From the NCBI RefSeq assembly GCF_900111125.1, contig NZ_FOGE01000003.1:372001-436000 (forward strand): 64,000 bases of DNA, given 5' to 3'. Positions 1-7,869 of this stretch are shown piece after piece. How positions within the stretch are numbered: position 1 is the first letter of the stretch; every line of letters starts with the position of its first letter. The position numbers were made by a program, and so were the translations under genes. The notes beneath the pieces were generated by a model, which saw nothing but the letters and a program-made list of their open reading frames with translations, ran no database searches and was not told the DNA's origin. The DNA is from Sphingobium sp. YR768 (GTDB lineage Bacteria; Pseudomonadota; Alphaproteobacteria; Sphingomonadales; Sphingomonadaceae).

Positions 1-107
1 TCCCCGCGCAGGCGGGGATCCATCTCTCTCCCTTTCACCTTGTTGAGAGGTTGGGAGATGGGTTCCCGCGTTGGCCTGCGGCCGCCCTTCGGGTCGCGGG
101 AATGAGG
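1..107. repeat. REP-like palindromic repeat region
   Basis: The first 17 bases form a short palindrome (CCCCGC, 4-base loop, GCGGGG). A weaker inverted match lies at about 56-77, where GAGATGGG and CCCGCG echo the left side. The arrangement resembles the paired palindromes seen elsewhere in this window. It may be truncated by the window edge. Confidence 0.45.
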
Positions 108-199
108 GAATTGGGTGGTTAAGAGGCTGTCCGCTCTGAGTTGCAAGCGAGGGAAAGCGGTCATTGCGCCATGGACCGAGATACGGCACATCATGGGCC

Positions 200-550
200 A
201 TGAACGACTTCAATATCGTTGACGTGCCGGGAATTCTGTCCACCCCAGTTGCCACCTACGATGGCAACGGAAACCAAATCACAGACGATGGCGGATGGCA
301 TCGGCAGGCCGCTGAGACGCAGTATGTTCTTGCCGAATTCCTTGTCGCCAAGGGAATGGTAGTGGACCGCACAGCCATTGATCGGTCGCCCACGCTGACC
401 ATTAAGTTTTCTACGCTAACACCCGAGGGGCAAGTGTTCGCGCGTGAGGCAGTCCACAAATGGTTAGTTTCGATGGATAGGCCGACCGCGAAAATCAACG
501 ACAGCGGATTAGAAAAGCGCTGGCAGAAATTCAAAGCCAAGCCAGCTTAA
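200..550 (+). CDS. hypothetical protein between a repeat and rplJ
   Basis: I do not recognise this 116-residue protein. I chose the ATG at 200 (MNDFNIVDV) over a TTG at 164 because the extra residues look non-coding. The product is soluble, with no signal peptide or membrane segment. The middle contains a stretch resembling a short helical or winged-helix-like segment (TLTPEGQVFAREAVHKWL, about residues 78-95), but this is not enough to assign a fold. Codon use and GC content are lower than in the neighbouring ribosomal genes, which fits an accessory gene inserted upstream of rplJ. The reading frame is intact. Confidence is moderate that it is translated and low about any function. Confidence 0.5.
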   Translation: MNDFNIVDVPGILSTPVATYDGNGNQITDDGGWHRQAAETQYVLAEFLVAKGMVVDRTAIDRSPTLTIKFSTLTPEGQVFAREAVHKWLVSMDRPTAKINDSGLEKRWQKFKAKPA

Positions 551-619
551 CGGCTGCTTCGCGGATCGCTTGGCACTTCAAAGCACGGCCGCAACTGGTC
601 GCCCCCCCAACCCACTTTC

Positions 620-890
620 CGCGTGACAAAGCTCCCCTTTTCTCCTAAAGGCGCGCCCAGCGGGTTCCTCGGAACCCTCCGTCCGAGACAGTTGGTGAAG
701 GGAATATGCCCTTCTTAATCTCCAGCCTAGACGGGGAAAAGTTCTTACCGGACGGGCCAAGCGCCCGATTCGGGTCTGCCTGTTTCCTTTTGAGGATAGG
801 CCAGTCGATCTCTCCCCTTCGGACTTAGTGCCCCATGCCGTCAGGCGTGGGTTTAGCCGTTCGCTTGGGCCTGTCCAGGCGAAGCGAACA
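620..890 (+). promoter_or_regulatory. probable ribosomal L10 leader upstream of rplJL
   Basis: A gap of about 350 bases precedes rplJ. It is rich in self-complementary segments and has no convincing reading frame. One clear hairpin pairs GTTCGCTT (859-866) with AAGCGAAC (882-889), just before the rplJ ribosome-binding site. In many bacteria this position holds the L10 leader, where the L10-L12 complex binds mRNA and represses translation. The position and the structured character support that here. I did not fold the RNA, and the kink-turn was not verified. Confidence 0.5.
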
Positions 891-907
891 TGAAGTGGAG
901 TAATGGC

Positions 908-1423
908 ATGGATCGTAATCAGAAAGCTGAGGTCGTTTCCGCGCTGAACGCAGAGCTGGCAGAAGTTGGCGTGGTCGTCGTGACCCGCAACCTCGGCATG
1001 ACCGTCGCCCAGTCGACTGTCCTGCGCCAGAAGATGCGCGATGCCGGTGCAACCTACAAGGTTACGAAGAATCGCCTCGCCCGTATCGCCCTTGATGGCA
1101 CCAGCTACACCGGCCTGAGCGACCTGCTCACCGGCCCGGTTGGCCTGGCCACCTCGGTCGACCCGGTTGCAGCCGCCAAGGTTGCGATCGATTTCGCCAA
1201 GACCAACGACAAGCTTGAGATCGTTGGCGGCGCGATGGGCGAAGTGCTGCTCGATGCGGAGGGCGTCAAGGCGCTCGCATCGATGCCGTCGCTGGATGAA
1301 CTGCGTGCGAAGCTGGTCGGCCTTCTGGTCGCCCCGGCTACCAAGCTCGCAACCGTCACCCAGGCGCCGGCTGCGCAGCTTGCGCGCGTCTTCAACGCCT
1401 ATGCGGAGAAGGAAGCGGCCTGA
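908..1423 (+). CDS. rplJ: 50S ribosomal protein L10
   Basis: RplJ anchors the L7/L12 stalk on the large ribosomal subunit. The protein (171 residues from the chosen start) begins MDRNQKAEVVSALN and has the L10 family core, including VTRNLGMTV near residue 30 and KVTKNRLARIAL near residue 60. The C-terminal helix that recruits L7/L12 dimers is Ala-rich. An in-frame ATG at 890 would add six residues. I preferred 908 because GGAG lies about nine bases upstream and because L10 proteins usually start MDR. rplL follows after 70 bases, so the two are co-transcribed. Autogenous control through the upstream leader is likely. Confidence 0.96.
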   Translation: MDRNQKAEVVSALNAELAEVGVVVVTRNLGMTVAQSTVLRQKMRDAGATYKVTKNRLARIALDGTSYTGLSDLLTGPVGLATSVDPVAAAKVAIDFAKTNDKLEIVGGAMGEVLLDAEGVKALASMPSLDELRAKLVGLLVAPATKLATVTQAPAAQLARVFNAYAEKEAA

Positions 1424-1493
1424 GCCGTCCCTCCTTCGTTTTTTTTGACCCTCATCTGACGGGGCATTTTCGCCCCAAAAAAGGAAATATATC

Positions 1494-1868
1494 ATGGCAG
1501 ACATCAACGCTCTGGTCGACCAGCTCTCGGCCCTCACTGTCCTCGAAGCCGCCGAGCTGTCGAAGGCTCTGGAAGAAAAGTGGGGCGTTAGCGCCGCTGC
1601 TGCCGTCGCCGTTGCCGGCCCGGCCGCTGCCGCCGCTGCTCCGGCTGCTGAAGAGCAGACCGAATTCGACGTGATCCTGACCGGCGACGGTGGCAAGAAG
1701 ATCAACGTCATCAAGGAAGTTCGCGCCATCACCGGCCTGGGCCTGACCGAAGCCAAGGCTCTGGTGGAAGCCGCGCCGAAGGCCGTCAAGGAAGGCGTGA
1801 ACAAGGACGAGGCCGAGAAGGTCAAGAAGCAGCTGGAAGAAGCTGGCGCGACCGTCGAGCTGAAGTAA
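1494..1868 (+). CDS. rplL: 50S ribosomal protein L7/L12
   Basis: This is the 124-residue stalk protein that recruits translation factors. It has the expected architecture: an N-terminal dimerisation domain (residues 1-35), an Ala/Pro-rich hinge (about 36-55) and a C-terminal domain containing [21 protein letters not shown] and [23 protein letters not shown] sits just before the ATG. A short GGGGC/GCCCC hairpin lies in the rplJ-rplL gap (about 1459-1474) and may tune expression or mRNA processing. The gene is followed by a strong intrinsic terminator and not by rpoB. Confidence 0.98.
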   Translation: MADINALVDQLSALTVLEAAELSKALEEKWGVSAAAAVAVAGPAAAAAAPAAEEQTEFDVILTGDGGKKINVIKEVRAITGLGLTEAKALVEAAPKAVKEGVNKDEAEKVKKQLEEAGATVELK

Positions 1869-1928
1869 TCGGGCCAGCCCCGGAGCCACGCGCTTCGGGG
1901 CGAACCGATCCGGTCCAGCCGGACAAAG

Positions 1929-1958
1929 AGGCGGCGCCTTCGGGTTGCCGCCTTTTTT
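1929..1958 (+). terminator. intrinsic terminator after rplL
   Basis: AGGCGGC (1929-1935) pairs with GCCGCCT (1947-1953) around an 11-base loop, and is followed by a run of six T. It lies 60 bases after the rplL stop and is correctly oriented to end the rplJL transcript. Confidence 0.9.
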
Positions 1959-2145
1959 GTGTCTGTTTGAGGTGGGGACCTTTGGCCTGTGCGTGAGCGG
2001 CGCGCGCATCAGACTTTGCCATCATGGAAATACCGCGGATGCAATCCAGGCCCCACTCCTATCCGGCGCTGGAGAAGACAGCGGGCTCCCGGATCAAACC
2101 CGGCGTGACGAAAAGGAAATGATGGCTTACGGCCAAAAGCCGACC

Positions 2146-2286
2146 TTGCCCCCTCCCGTAGACGGAAGGCAGGTGACTCCCATCAAGGGGGTAGGCAAGC
2201 GCAACGTTGCAAATGCCCACCCCGCTGCGACTAAATTCGCTACGCTCATTAAGTCTCGCCACCCCTCCCGCAAGCGGTAGGGGCAA
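2146..2286. repeat. REPIN-like inverted repeat pair
   Basis: Two imperfect inverted arms of about 23 bases (2146-2169 and 2264-2286) are separated by about 95 bases. Both contain a CCCTCCCG/CGGGAGG-type core next to TTGCCCC. This is the layout of a REP doublet or small MITE. It fills most of the gap between the rplL terminator and the porin gene, and no gene is visible in it. Confidence 0.65.
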
Positions 2287-2325
2287 CAAAATGCAGACCG
2301 TCGCCTTCCCTTCAAATCAGCCCGC

Positions 2326-3759
2326 TCAATAATTCCACTGCACCTGCGTCCGGATCAGGTCGCCTTCCGCGCGACCCGTACGGCGCTCATCCGCTTCCGC
2401 GCGCTTCATGCGGGCATAGGCGAAGGTGAATTCCAGCGCCTTCCACGGCTGCCATTCGACACCCAGTTCGAATTCATCCGTCTCCAGACGGGGCGCATTG
2501 GTGCCCGCCTTCCATCCGCCGCGATAATGTTGCCACCGGCCATAGGGCATCAGCGCGCCGATCGAGTCCGTCGGCAGGCGATACATCATCTGCACATAGC
2601 CGCCGCGCAGCTTCTTGGTCTCGATCGACTGGCTGCCAAGGTCGAATTCCGGACCCTTCCCCCAATTCCATTCCGCCTGAATGCCGAAGGGCTGGGGATA
2701 AAGCATGGCGTGGAGGCCGACACGATCATCGTCATAGGCGATCGCGCTCACCCCGCCGCTGCGCAATTCGGGCTGCACATCGTTCATCATCGCCGATCCG
2801 CCGATTTCGAACACCTGCCCCTCAAATGCCTCGCCCAGCCCATCCAGTTCGAACGGCCAGGTCGCGAAGGCCACCTTCATCAGCCCGCGATTCTGTTCGG
2901 TCCGGTTGGTGCCCTGCCCATTGAAGACGCCGACGCCGAACGCGCCATAATTGCCGAACAGCTTCTGCCCGTCATGCCCCAGCCGATCCCAGATCTTCTG
3001 CACCGACGGCGGCGTATAATAGCCCACAATGCCCAGATCGCGTTCGCTGGGCACCGCGCTGTTGATCGCATCGCTGCGGTCCAGCGTCAGGCGATTGGAC
3101 GAGGATTGCATATTTTCCCAGCCGAACGGCACCTTCGACTGGCCAAAGCGCACGCGCCAGCTCTTCGCATCGTCCAGAAAGACATCGGCATAGGCATCGC
3201 GCAACTGGACGAAGCCCTCGCGCCGCTCGCTGCCCGCCTGATTATTCACCGCCGAAGCGAAATCGGACTGGAGGTAGAGCGATACCCGATCGGACACATC
3301 GCCCTGCAACACCAGCCGCGCCCGGCGCAGCGAGAAGCCGCCCCGATCCGATATCGAACCGTCATGCACCGACCGCAGCCGGGACTGGCCAGAAGGGGCT
3401 CTGTCGTCACCCGACAGGAAAGCATTATAGCGCATCTGGGTATAGCCGCGCAGCGACAGCTTTTCATACCAGGCCTTGGCTTTGGGCGCGGCCGATACCG
3501 GGGTAGCCACTGGCGGCGCAGGCGCAGCGGCAAGAGCGACCGGTGCCGCAGCAGCTTCCCCGGCGGGCGCTGGAGCCGCCGCAACCGGCGACGCCGCCTT
3601 GTTGGCGGCCAGTGCGACGGTCAGCGCCTGCACCTGCGCCTTCAGCTCATCGATCTGGCGTTGCAGGGCGGCATTGTCCGGCGCCTGCGCGGCAACCGGC
3701 GTGGATGTCATCAGCATCACCAGCGCGGTGCCGGCGGCCAGTCGCGTTCGCAGCGTCAT
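2326..3759 (-). CDS. phosphate-type outer membrane porin (Porin_O_P family)
   Basis: This 477-residue protein is a predicted outer-membrane beta-barrel of the OprP/OprO type, whose characterised members pass phosphate or pyrophosphate. It starts with a signal peptide (MTLRTRLAAGTALVMLMTSTPVAAQA). A short coiled coil follows (LQRQIDELKAQVQALTVAL), then an Ala/Pro linker to about residue 95, then a barrel domain rich in alternating aromatic strands that ends in the typical C-terminal aromatic (QVQWNY). The coiled coil probably mediates trimerisation. A Pho-box-like palindrome lies 64-85 bases upstream of the start, which supports induction by phosphate starvation. Substrate specificity cannot be read from sequence alone. 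Confidence 0.85.
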   Translation of the reverse strand: MTLRTRLAAGTALVMLMTSTPVAAQAPDNAALQRQIDELKAQVQALTVALAANKAASPVAAAPAPAGEAAAAPVALAAAPAPPVATPVSAAPKAKAWYEKLSLRGYTQMRYNAFLSGDDRAPSGQSRLRSVHDGSISDRGGFSLRRARLVLQGDVSDRVSLYLQSDFASAVNNQAGSERREGFVQLRDAYADVFLDDAKSWRVRFGQSKVPFGWENMQSSSNRLTLDRSDAINSAVPSERDLGIVGYYTPPSVQKIWDRLGHDGQKLFGNYGAFGVGVFNGQGTNRTEQNRGLMKVAFATWPFELDGLGEAFEGQVFEIGGSAMMNDVQPELRSGGVSAIAYDDDRVGLHAMLYPQPFGIQAEWNWGKGPEFDLGSQSIETKKLRGGYVQMMYRLPTDSIGALMPYGRWQHYRGGWKAGTNAPRLETDEFELGVEWQPWKALEFTFAYARMKRAEADERRTGRAEGDLIRTQVQWNY

Positions 3760-3822
3760 TTCCGTCTCTTCCCCTGTTCGCCGACGCCAGTATGAATTTT
3801 CTGTTACAAGTCAGCGTCGATC

Positions 3823-3844
3823 GAATGTCAGTTTTGTGACATTC
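3823..3844. promoter_or_regulatory. Pho-box-like palindrome between porin and SBP gene
   Basis: A perfect 8-base inverted repeat (GAATGTCA, 6 bases, TGACATTC) lies between the divergent starts at 3759 and 3902. Read on the minus strand it is ATGTCAC-AAAA-CTGACAT. That gives two 7-mers at an 11-base period, which is the layout of the PhoB box (CTGTCAT-N4-CTGTCAT), with mismatches. It could serve both genes. Confidence 0.5.
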
Positions 3845-3901
3845 TCAAATGATCCGATCCCGGTTGGCGGCAGCGCTCCGCCGGGCTAAGCCTGTTCCTG
3901 C

Positions 3902-5398
3902 ATGTTCGCCGTTCTCCCTTTCCTGCGCCGTCGCGCCGCCCTGATCGCCGGGGCCAGCCTCGCCCTCGCGCTCGGCGGATGTTCGGACGAGGGCAGCGGC
4001 CCGGTTGTCGTCAGCGTAGTCGGTGATCGCGACGATTTTGCGAAACCGCTGCAACATCTGCCCGATCCCGGCGCCAAGCTGATCCTGGAGGCGACGGCAC
4101 AGGGCCTGGTCGCCTTCGACGCCAGCGGCGACATATTGCCCGCCCTCGCCCAGCGCTGGATCGTGCAGGATGATGGCCGGTCCTATATCTTCCGCCTGCG
4201 CCGCGCCTTCTGGGCCAATGGCGCCCGCGTCACCGCGCCCGATGTCGCGCGCATGCTGATGGCGCGGATCGAATCGCTGCGCCTGCTCGACCCCGACGGC
4301 CCGCTGGATGCGGTGCAGGCCGTCATCCCGATGACGGGCGAAGTGATCGAAATCCGGCTGGCGGCGCCCCGCCCCTATGTGCTCCAGATGCTGGCCCAGC
4401 CGCAGATGGCCGTCCTTTCGCGCGATGGCGGCACCGGCCCCTATCGCCGAACGAAACAGGATGGCGCCGTCGTCCTGACCCCCGTCGATCGCAGCAGCGG
4501 CGACGATGCCGATGAGGATCAGGGCGACGCGCCGCCGGTCTGGCAGACCCGCGTTGTGCGCGCGGAACGCGCCGCGCTGGCCATCATCCGCTTTCGCGAA
4601 CGGGATTCCGCGCTACTACTGGGCGGGCGCTTCACCGACCTGCCCCTGCTGGTCCCGGCAGGGATCGATCGGGACAATGTGCGCATCGATCCGGTGCAGG
4701 GCCTGCTGGGGCTGGCGGTGACGGGCGAGGGCAAGCTGCTGGACGATGACGGCATTCGCGCCGCGATCAACATGGCGATCGACCGCAGCCAGTTGCCGGC
4801 CATGTTCCCGCTGGGCGGCTGGGCGACCAGCGACCGGATCATGCCGGACCAGATGGACCTTGGCCGACCACCCACCGCGCCCGACTGGGCTGCCCTGCCG
4901 CTGGAGGAGCGACGCGGCAATGCGGCCGCCAGCGTCAAGCGCTGGGTGGCGACCCATGGCGCGCCGCCGCCGCTGCGCATCGCTTTGCCCAAGGGGCCGG
5001 GCGCCACCCTGCTCTTCGCGATGCTGCGCCGCGATCTGGGCGCAGTCGGCCTGCCGACGCAACGGGTGGCGATCACGGCGGAGGCAGACCTGCGGCTGGT
5101 GGACGAAGTCGCCGCCTATGACAGCGCGCTCTGGTATCTCGGCCGGGTCGGCTGCGCGCGCAAAATCCATTGCAGCGATCAGGCCGATGCCCAGCTACAG
5201 GCCGCCAGCCTCGCCTCCTCGCCGGACGAGCGCGCCGCCCGCATCGCCGCCGCCGAAGCGCTGATGGTCGCGCATAATGGCTATATCGCGCTCGGCGCGC
5301 CGGTGCGCTGGTCGCTGGTGTCGAAGCGGCTGACCGGCTTCCTCCCTTCGGCCCGTGCGCGCCATCCATTGAATCATCTCTTCCGCAGCACCAACTAA
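3902..5398 (+). CDS. family 5 extracellular solute-binding lipoprotein
   Basis: This 498-residue protein resembles SBP_bac_5 proteins, which bind peptides, nickel or other solutes for ABC importers. The N-terminus is a lipoprotein signal with lipobox LALGGC, so Cys-27 is the likely lipidated residue. Family-like features follow: LILEATAQGLVAFDASGDILPALAQRW near the start of the mature domain, and AAINMAIDRSQLPAMFP in the middle. No permease or ATPase genes are adjacent, so it is an orphan binding protein here. It is divergent from the porin and may share its regulatory palindrome. The ligand is unknown. Confidence 0.8.
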   Translation: MFAVLPFLRRRAALIAGASLALALGGCSDEGSGPVVVSVVGDRDDFAKPLQHLPDPGAKLILEATAQGLVAFDASGDILPALAQRWIVQDDGRSYIFRLRRAFWANGARVTAPDVARMLMARIESLRLLDPDGPLDAVQAVIPMTGEVIEIRLAAPRPYVLQMLAQPQMAVLSRDGGTGPYRRTKQDGAVVLTPVDRSSGDDADEDQGDAPPVWQTRVVRAERAALAIIRFRERDSALLLGGRFTDLPLLVPAGIDRDNVRIDPVQGLLGLAVTGEGKLLDDDGIRAAINMAIDRSQLPAMFPLGGWATSDRIMPDQMDLGRPPTAPDWAALPLEERRGNAAASVKRWVATHGAPPPLRIALPKGPGATLLFAMLRRDLGAVGLPTQRVAITAEADLRLVDEVAAYDSALWYLGRVGCARKIHCSDQADAQLQAASLASSPDERAARIAAAEALMVAHNGYIALGAPVRWSLVSKRLTGFLPSARARHPLNHLFRSTN

Positions 5399-5440
5399 GG
5401 TCATGCGCCCGTCGGAAACGGGTTTCAGGAGAAGAGGCAG

Positions 5441-5863
5441 ATGGCCGTTTCGCAGAATCAGTTCGACCGGATCGTCCGGGACATGCCCGGCTTCGGCAAT
5501 GATCCCGCGTCAATCCGCCGCCGGATCGAAACGATGGAAGCGCTGTTGGAGGGGTTGTTCGTCATCCCCGGCACCAGGCGTCGCGTCGGCCTAGACAGCC
5601 TCGTCGGGCTGATCCCGGTGGTGGGCGATCTCGCCACGGCCGCGATGGGCGCGTGGATCGTCTGGGAAGCGCGCAACCTCGGCATGTCGAAATGGCAGAT
5701 CACCCGCATGGCCGCCAATGTCGGGGTCGACACGCTGGTCGGCGCCATTCCGTTCGCTGGCGATATCTTCGACTTTCTCTACAAGTCTAACACGAAGAAT
5801 CTGCGCATCATCCGCAAGCATCTCGATCGCCACCATCCCTCGACGGTGACGATCGACGCTTGA
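5441..5863 (+). CDS. DUF4112 family membrane protein
   Basis: This 140-residue protein matches the DUF4112 pattern: a short N-terminal helix, then IPGTRRRVGLDSLVGLIPVVGDLATAAMGAWIVWEA with a first membrane segment, then VGVDTLVGAIPFAGDIFDFLYKSNTKNLRIIRKHL. The two GxIPxxGD motifs are characteristic. An AGGAG sequence lies upstream of the ATG. The function of the family is unknown. The gene follows the solute-binding protein by about 40 bases and converges immediately on the RNase T2 gene, whose stop is adjacent. Confidence 0.85.
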   Translation: MAVSQNQFDRIVRDMPGFGNDPASIRRRIETMEALLEGLFVIPGTRRRVGLDSLVGLIPVVGDLATAAMGAWIVWEARNLGMSKWQITRMAANVGVDTLVGAIPFAGDIFDFLYKSNTKNLRIIRKHLDRHHPSTVTIDA

Positions 5864-6685
5864 TCATTCGCCGGCGCTATTGCCCAGCGGCTGGGTATTG
5901 GGGTCCAGATCCAGGATCAGCCCCGGCCGCTTGGTCGGGTTGGTCGGCGGCGGCACCGGACGGCGCGGGTTCAGGATGTTCGGCCCCGGCGCGATCTTGA
6001 CATAGGCGCTGTCGGCCGCCCCGCCCTGATGCGCGGGGCAACGGGCGAATTCCAGCGCCCGATCCATGCACAGCCACACTTCGCTCAACATATTGTCGCG
6101 CGTGGTGGTGACGCGCATCATGTTCGCCTTCATCCCCTTGTTCGCCCGCGCAAAGGCCTCGGCAAATTGCCCGGCGGTCAAATTCTTGCGCCGCGACAGC
6201 GCCCCCATGTCGGGATAGCGCAGTGATTCATAGAAAGCGCGCGACAGGTTGAAATAGAGTTCCGGCTTGGTCGCCATGCAGGTGCCATGCTTGGCCCATT
6301 CATGCTGGATCAGCTGGGCCGATGGCGTGGCGCACATATTCTGGCGGATCACCGCGCGCGGCACGATATCGGTCGCGCGGCAATATTGCGGCCATTCCTT
6401 GCCATAGCCGTCGGGCCACAGGCCATGCAGCGTGAAGCCGAACTTGCCGTTGCGGCCACCGCACTGGACGCTGTTCTTCGGCCCCTTGGCCGTCGCGCAA
6501 AATTGCGGCGACCAGCTGATCGCCAGCGTGTAGCTGCCGATCGGCAGGACGCGCTTGGGCTCCTTGTCGCTGGGCAGTTCCGGTTCGGGCCGCGCCGGCT
6601 GGCTGGGCGCGCTGCAATAGGCGGCCTGCGCCAGCGCCGTGCCGGGCATGGCGGCCAGAAGGAAGGCGAAAATCAGCTTATGCAT
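5864..6685 (-). CDS. secreted ribonuclease T2 family protein
   Basis: RNase T2 enzymes cut single-stranded RNA through a 2',3'-cyclic intermediate and are usually periplasmic or secreted. Both catalytic segments are present: FTLHGLWPDG (CAS I, His about residue 87) and QHEWAKHGTC (CAS II, His-128, Glu-129, Lys-132 and His-133). Multiple Cys residues fit disulfide formation outside the cytoplasm. The N-terminus MHKLIFAFLLAAMPGTALAQA is a signal peptide. I chose the ATG at 6685 over a TTG at 6691. The start lies inside the end of nadC (8-base overlap), so translation is probably coupled to nadC. Confidence 0.92.
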   Translation of the reverse strand: MHKLIFAFLLAAMPGTALAQAAYCSAPSQPARPEPELPSDKEPKRVLPIGSYTLAISWSPQFCATAKGPKNSVQCGGRNGKFGFTLHGLWPDGYGKEWPQYCRATDIVPRAVIRQNMCATPSAQLIQHEWAKHGTCMATKPELYFNLSRAFYESLRYPDMGALSRRKNLTAGQFAEAFARANKGMKANMMRVTTTRDNMLSEVWLCMDRALEFARCPAHQGGAADSAYVKIAPGPNILNPRRPVPPPTNPTKRPGLILDLDPNTQPLGNSAGE

Positions 6686-7526
6686 AGGCAAAATCCAGTC
6701 CGATATCGGCGGCAGGGGCGGATTGGGTCAGGCGGCCGACGCTGATATAGGTAACGCCGGTTTCCGCCTTGGCGCGGATCGTCTCCAGCGTGACCCCGCC
6801 CGAACTTTCGGTCGGCACCCGCCCGCCGATCAGCGTCACCGCTCCGCGCAGCGTCGGCGCGTCCATATTGTCGAGCAGCAGATGCGTCGCCCCGGCGGCC
6901 AGCGCCGGTTCGATCTGGTCGACCCGGTCGACCTCCACGATGATGCGTTCGACCCCGGCGGCCACGGCGCGGCGCACCGCCTCCTCGACCGATCCGGCGA
7001 CGGCGACATGATTGTCCTTGATCATCGCCGCATCCCACAGGCCCATGCGATGATTGGTCGCCCCGCCCATGCGCGTGGCATATTTTTCCAGGACGCGCAG
7101 GCCCGGAATGGTCTTGCGCGTATCCAGCAGGGTCGCACCCGTGCCCAGGATCGCGTCGACATAGGCGCGCGTCATGGTGGCGATACCGGTCAGATGCTGC
7201 ACCGTATTGAGCGCCGATCGCTCCGCCGTCAGCATCGCCCGCGCCTTGCCCCGAATGCGCAGGATGTCGGTCCCCGCCGCGACCCGATCGCCATCCTGAT
7301 GCAGCAGTTCGACCTCCACATCGGGATCGAGCGCACGAAAGAAAGCGACCGCAATCGGCAATCCCGCCAGCGTTACCGCATCCCGACTGTCCATCACCCC
7401 GTCGAACACCGCATCGGTCGGAATGACCGCCTCGCTGGTAACATCGCGCCCATCAGGGCCAAGGTCTTCGGCAAGGGTCGCAGCGACGAAGGCGTCGAGA
7501 TCGAAACCGGGGAGGGAAAAGGTCAT
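6678..7526 (-). CDS. nadC: nicotinate-nucleotide pyrophosphorylase (carboxylating)
   Basis: NadC converts quinolinate and PRPP to nicotinate mononucleotide in de novo NAD synthesis. The 282-residue protein has typical segments: AEDLGPDGRDVTSEAVIP near the N-terminus, ALNTVQHLTGIATMTRAYVDAI, LDTRKTIPGLRVLEKYATRMGGATNHRMGLWDAAMIKDNH and ESSGGVTLETI. The start MTFSLPGFDLDAFV at 7526 was chosen because the upstream in-frame sequence looks non-coding. RNase T2 overlaps its end. nadA lies about 0.7 kb away on the same strand, separated by a toxin-antitoxin pair. nadB is not in the window. Confidence 0.96.
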   Translation of the reverse strand: MTFSLPGFDLDAFVAATLAEDLGPDGRDVTSEAVIPTDAVFDGVMDSRDAVTLAGLPIAVAFFRALDPDVEVELLHQDGDRVAAGTDILRIRGKARAMLTAERSALNTVQHLTGIATMTRAYVDAILGTGATLLDTRKTIPGLRVLEKYATRMGGATNHRMGLWDAAMIKDNHVAVAGSVEEAVRRAVAAGVERIIVEVDRVDQIEPALAAGATHLLLDNMDAPTLRGAVTLIGGRVPTESSGGVTLETIRAKAETGVTYISVGRLTQSAPAADIGLDFAYA

Positions 7527-7588
7527 GGCGCTTTCTCTAGCCATCTGGCGCATCCCTGCAAACCCCTCACGAAACGCTAGCGTGATTG

Positions 7589-7611
7589 ACTTAGTCCACA
7601 ACTTAGTCCAC
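7589..7611 (+). promoter_or_regulatory. direct-repeat operator before the Phd-type antitoxin
   Basis: Two identical 11-base copies of ACTTAGTCCAC (7589-7599 and 7601-7611) lie one base apart, ending ten bases before the antitoxin ATG. Toxin-antitoxin operons are usually repressed by their own antitoxin binding repeats at this position. Confidence 0.6.
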
Positions 7612-7620
7612 TTTTCTCGC

Positions 7621-7869
7621 ATGACCCAGATCATCAACGTCCATGACGCCAAGACGCACTTTTCCAAGTTGCTGAACCGCGCGCATGCGGGCGAAGAAAT
7701 CATTTTGGCAAAGGCTGGCAAACCTTATGCGAAATTGGTGCCGATCGTCGAAGAGCGACCGCAACGGCGGCCGGGACGTTTCGAAGGGCAGTTTGTAGTC
7801 GATGATAGCGCATTTTTCGACCCGCTCCCCGAAGAAGAGCTTCGTCTTTGGGAAGGACGGGACGATTGA
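7621..7869 (+). CDS. Phd/YefM-type antitoxin
   Basis: This 82-residue protein begins MTQIINVHDAKTHFSKLLNRAHAGEEIILAKAGKPYAKLVPI, the classic Phd/YefM fold that binds operator DNA as a dimer. The C-terminal half (about residues 50-82, ending LPEEELRLWEGRDD) is acidic and probably wraps the toxin. The stop overlaps the TTG start of the downstream PIN protein, which indicates translational coupling. A direct-repeat operator precedes the gene. The module is intact. Confidence 0.9.
   Translation: MTQIINVHDAKTHFSKLLNRAHAGEEIILAKAGKPYAKLVPIVEERPQRRPGRFEGQFVVDDSAFFDPLPEEELRLWEGRDD

Noticed and set aside
578-1825. 415-residue minus-strand open frame across rplJ-rplL
   Set aside because: It runs antisense through two certain ribosomal genes with low-complexity, Ser/Ala-rich sequence and no family motif.
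1945-2280. Possible 111-residue protein between rplL and the porin
   Set aside because: Most of it lies on the REPIN-like repeat, its start falls inside the terminator and it has no recognisable motif.
3476-3889. 137-residue plus-strand frame antisense to the porin N-terminus
   Set aside because: Ala-rich composition from the complement of the porin linker, with no independent support.
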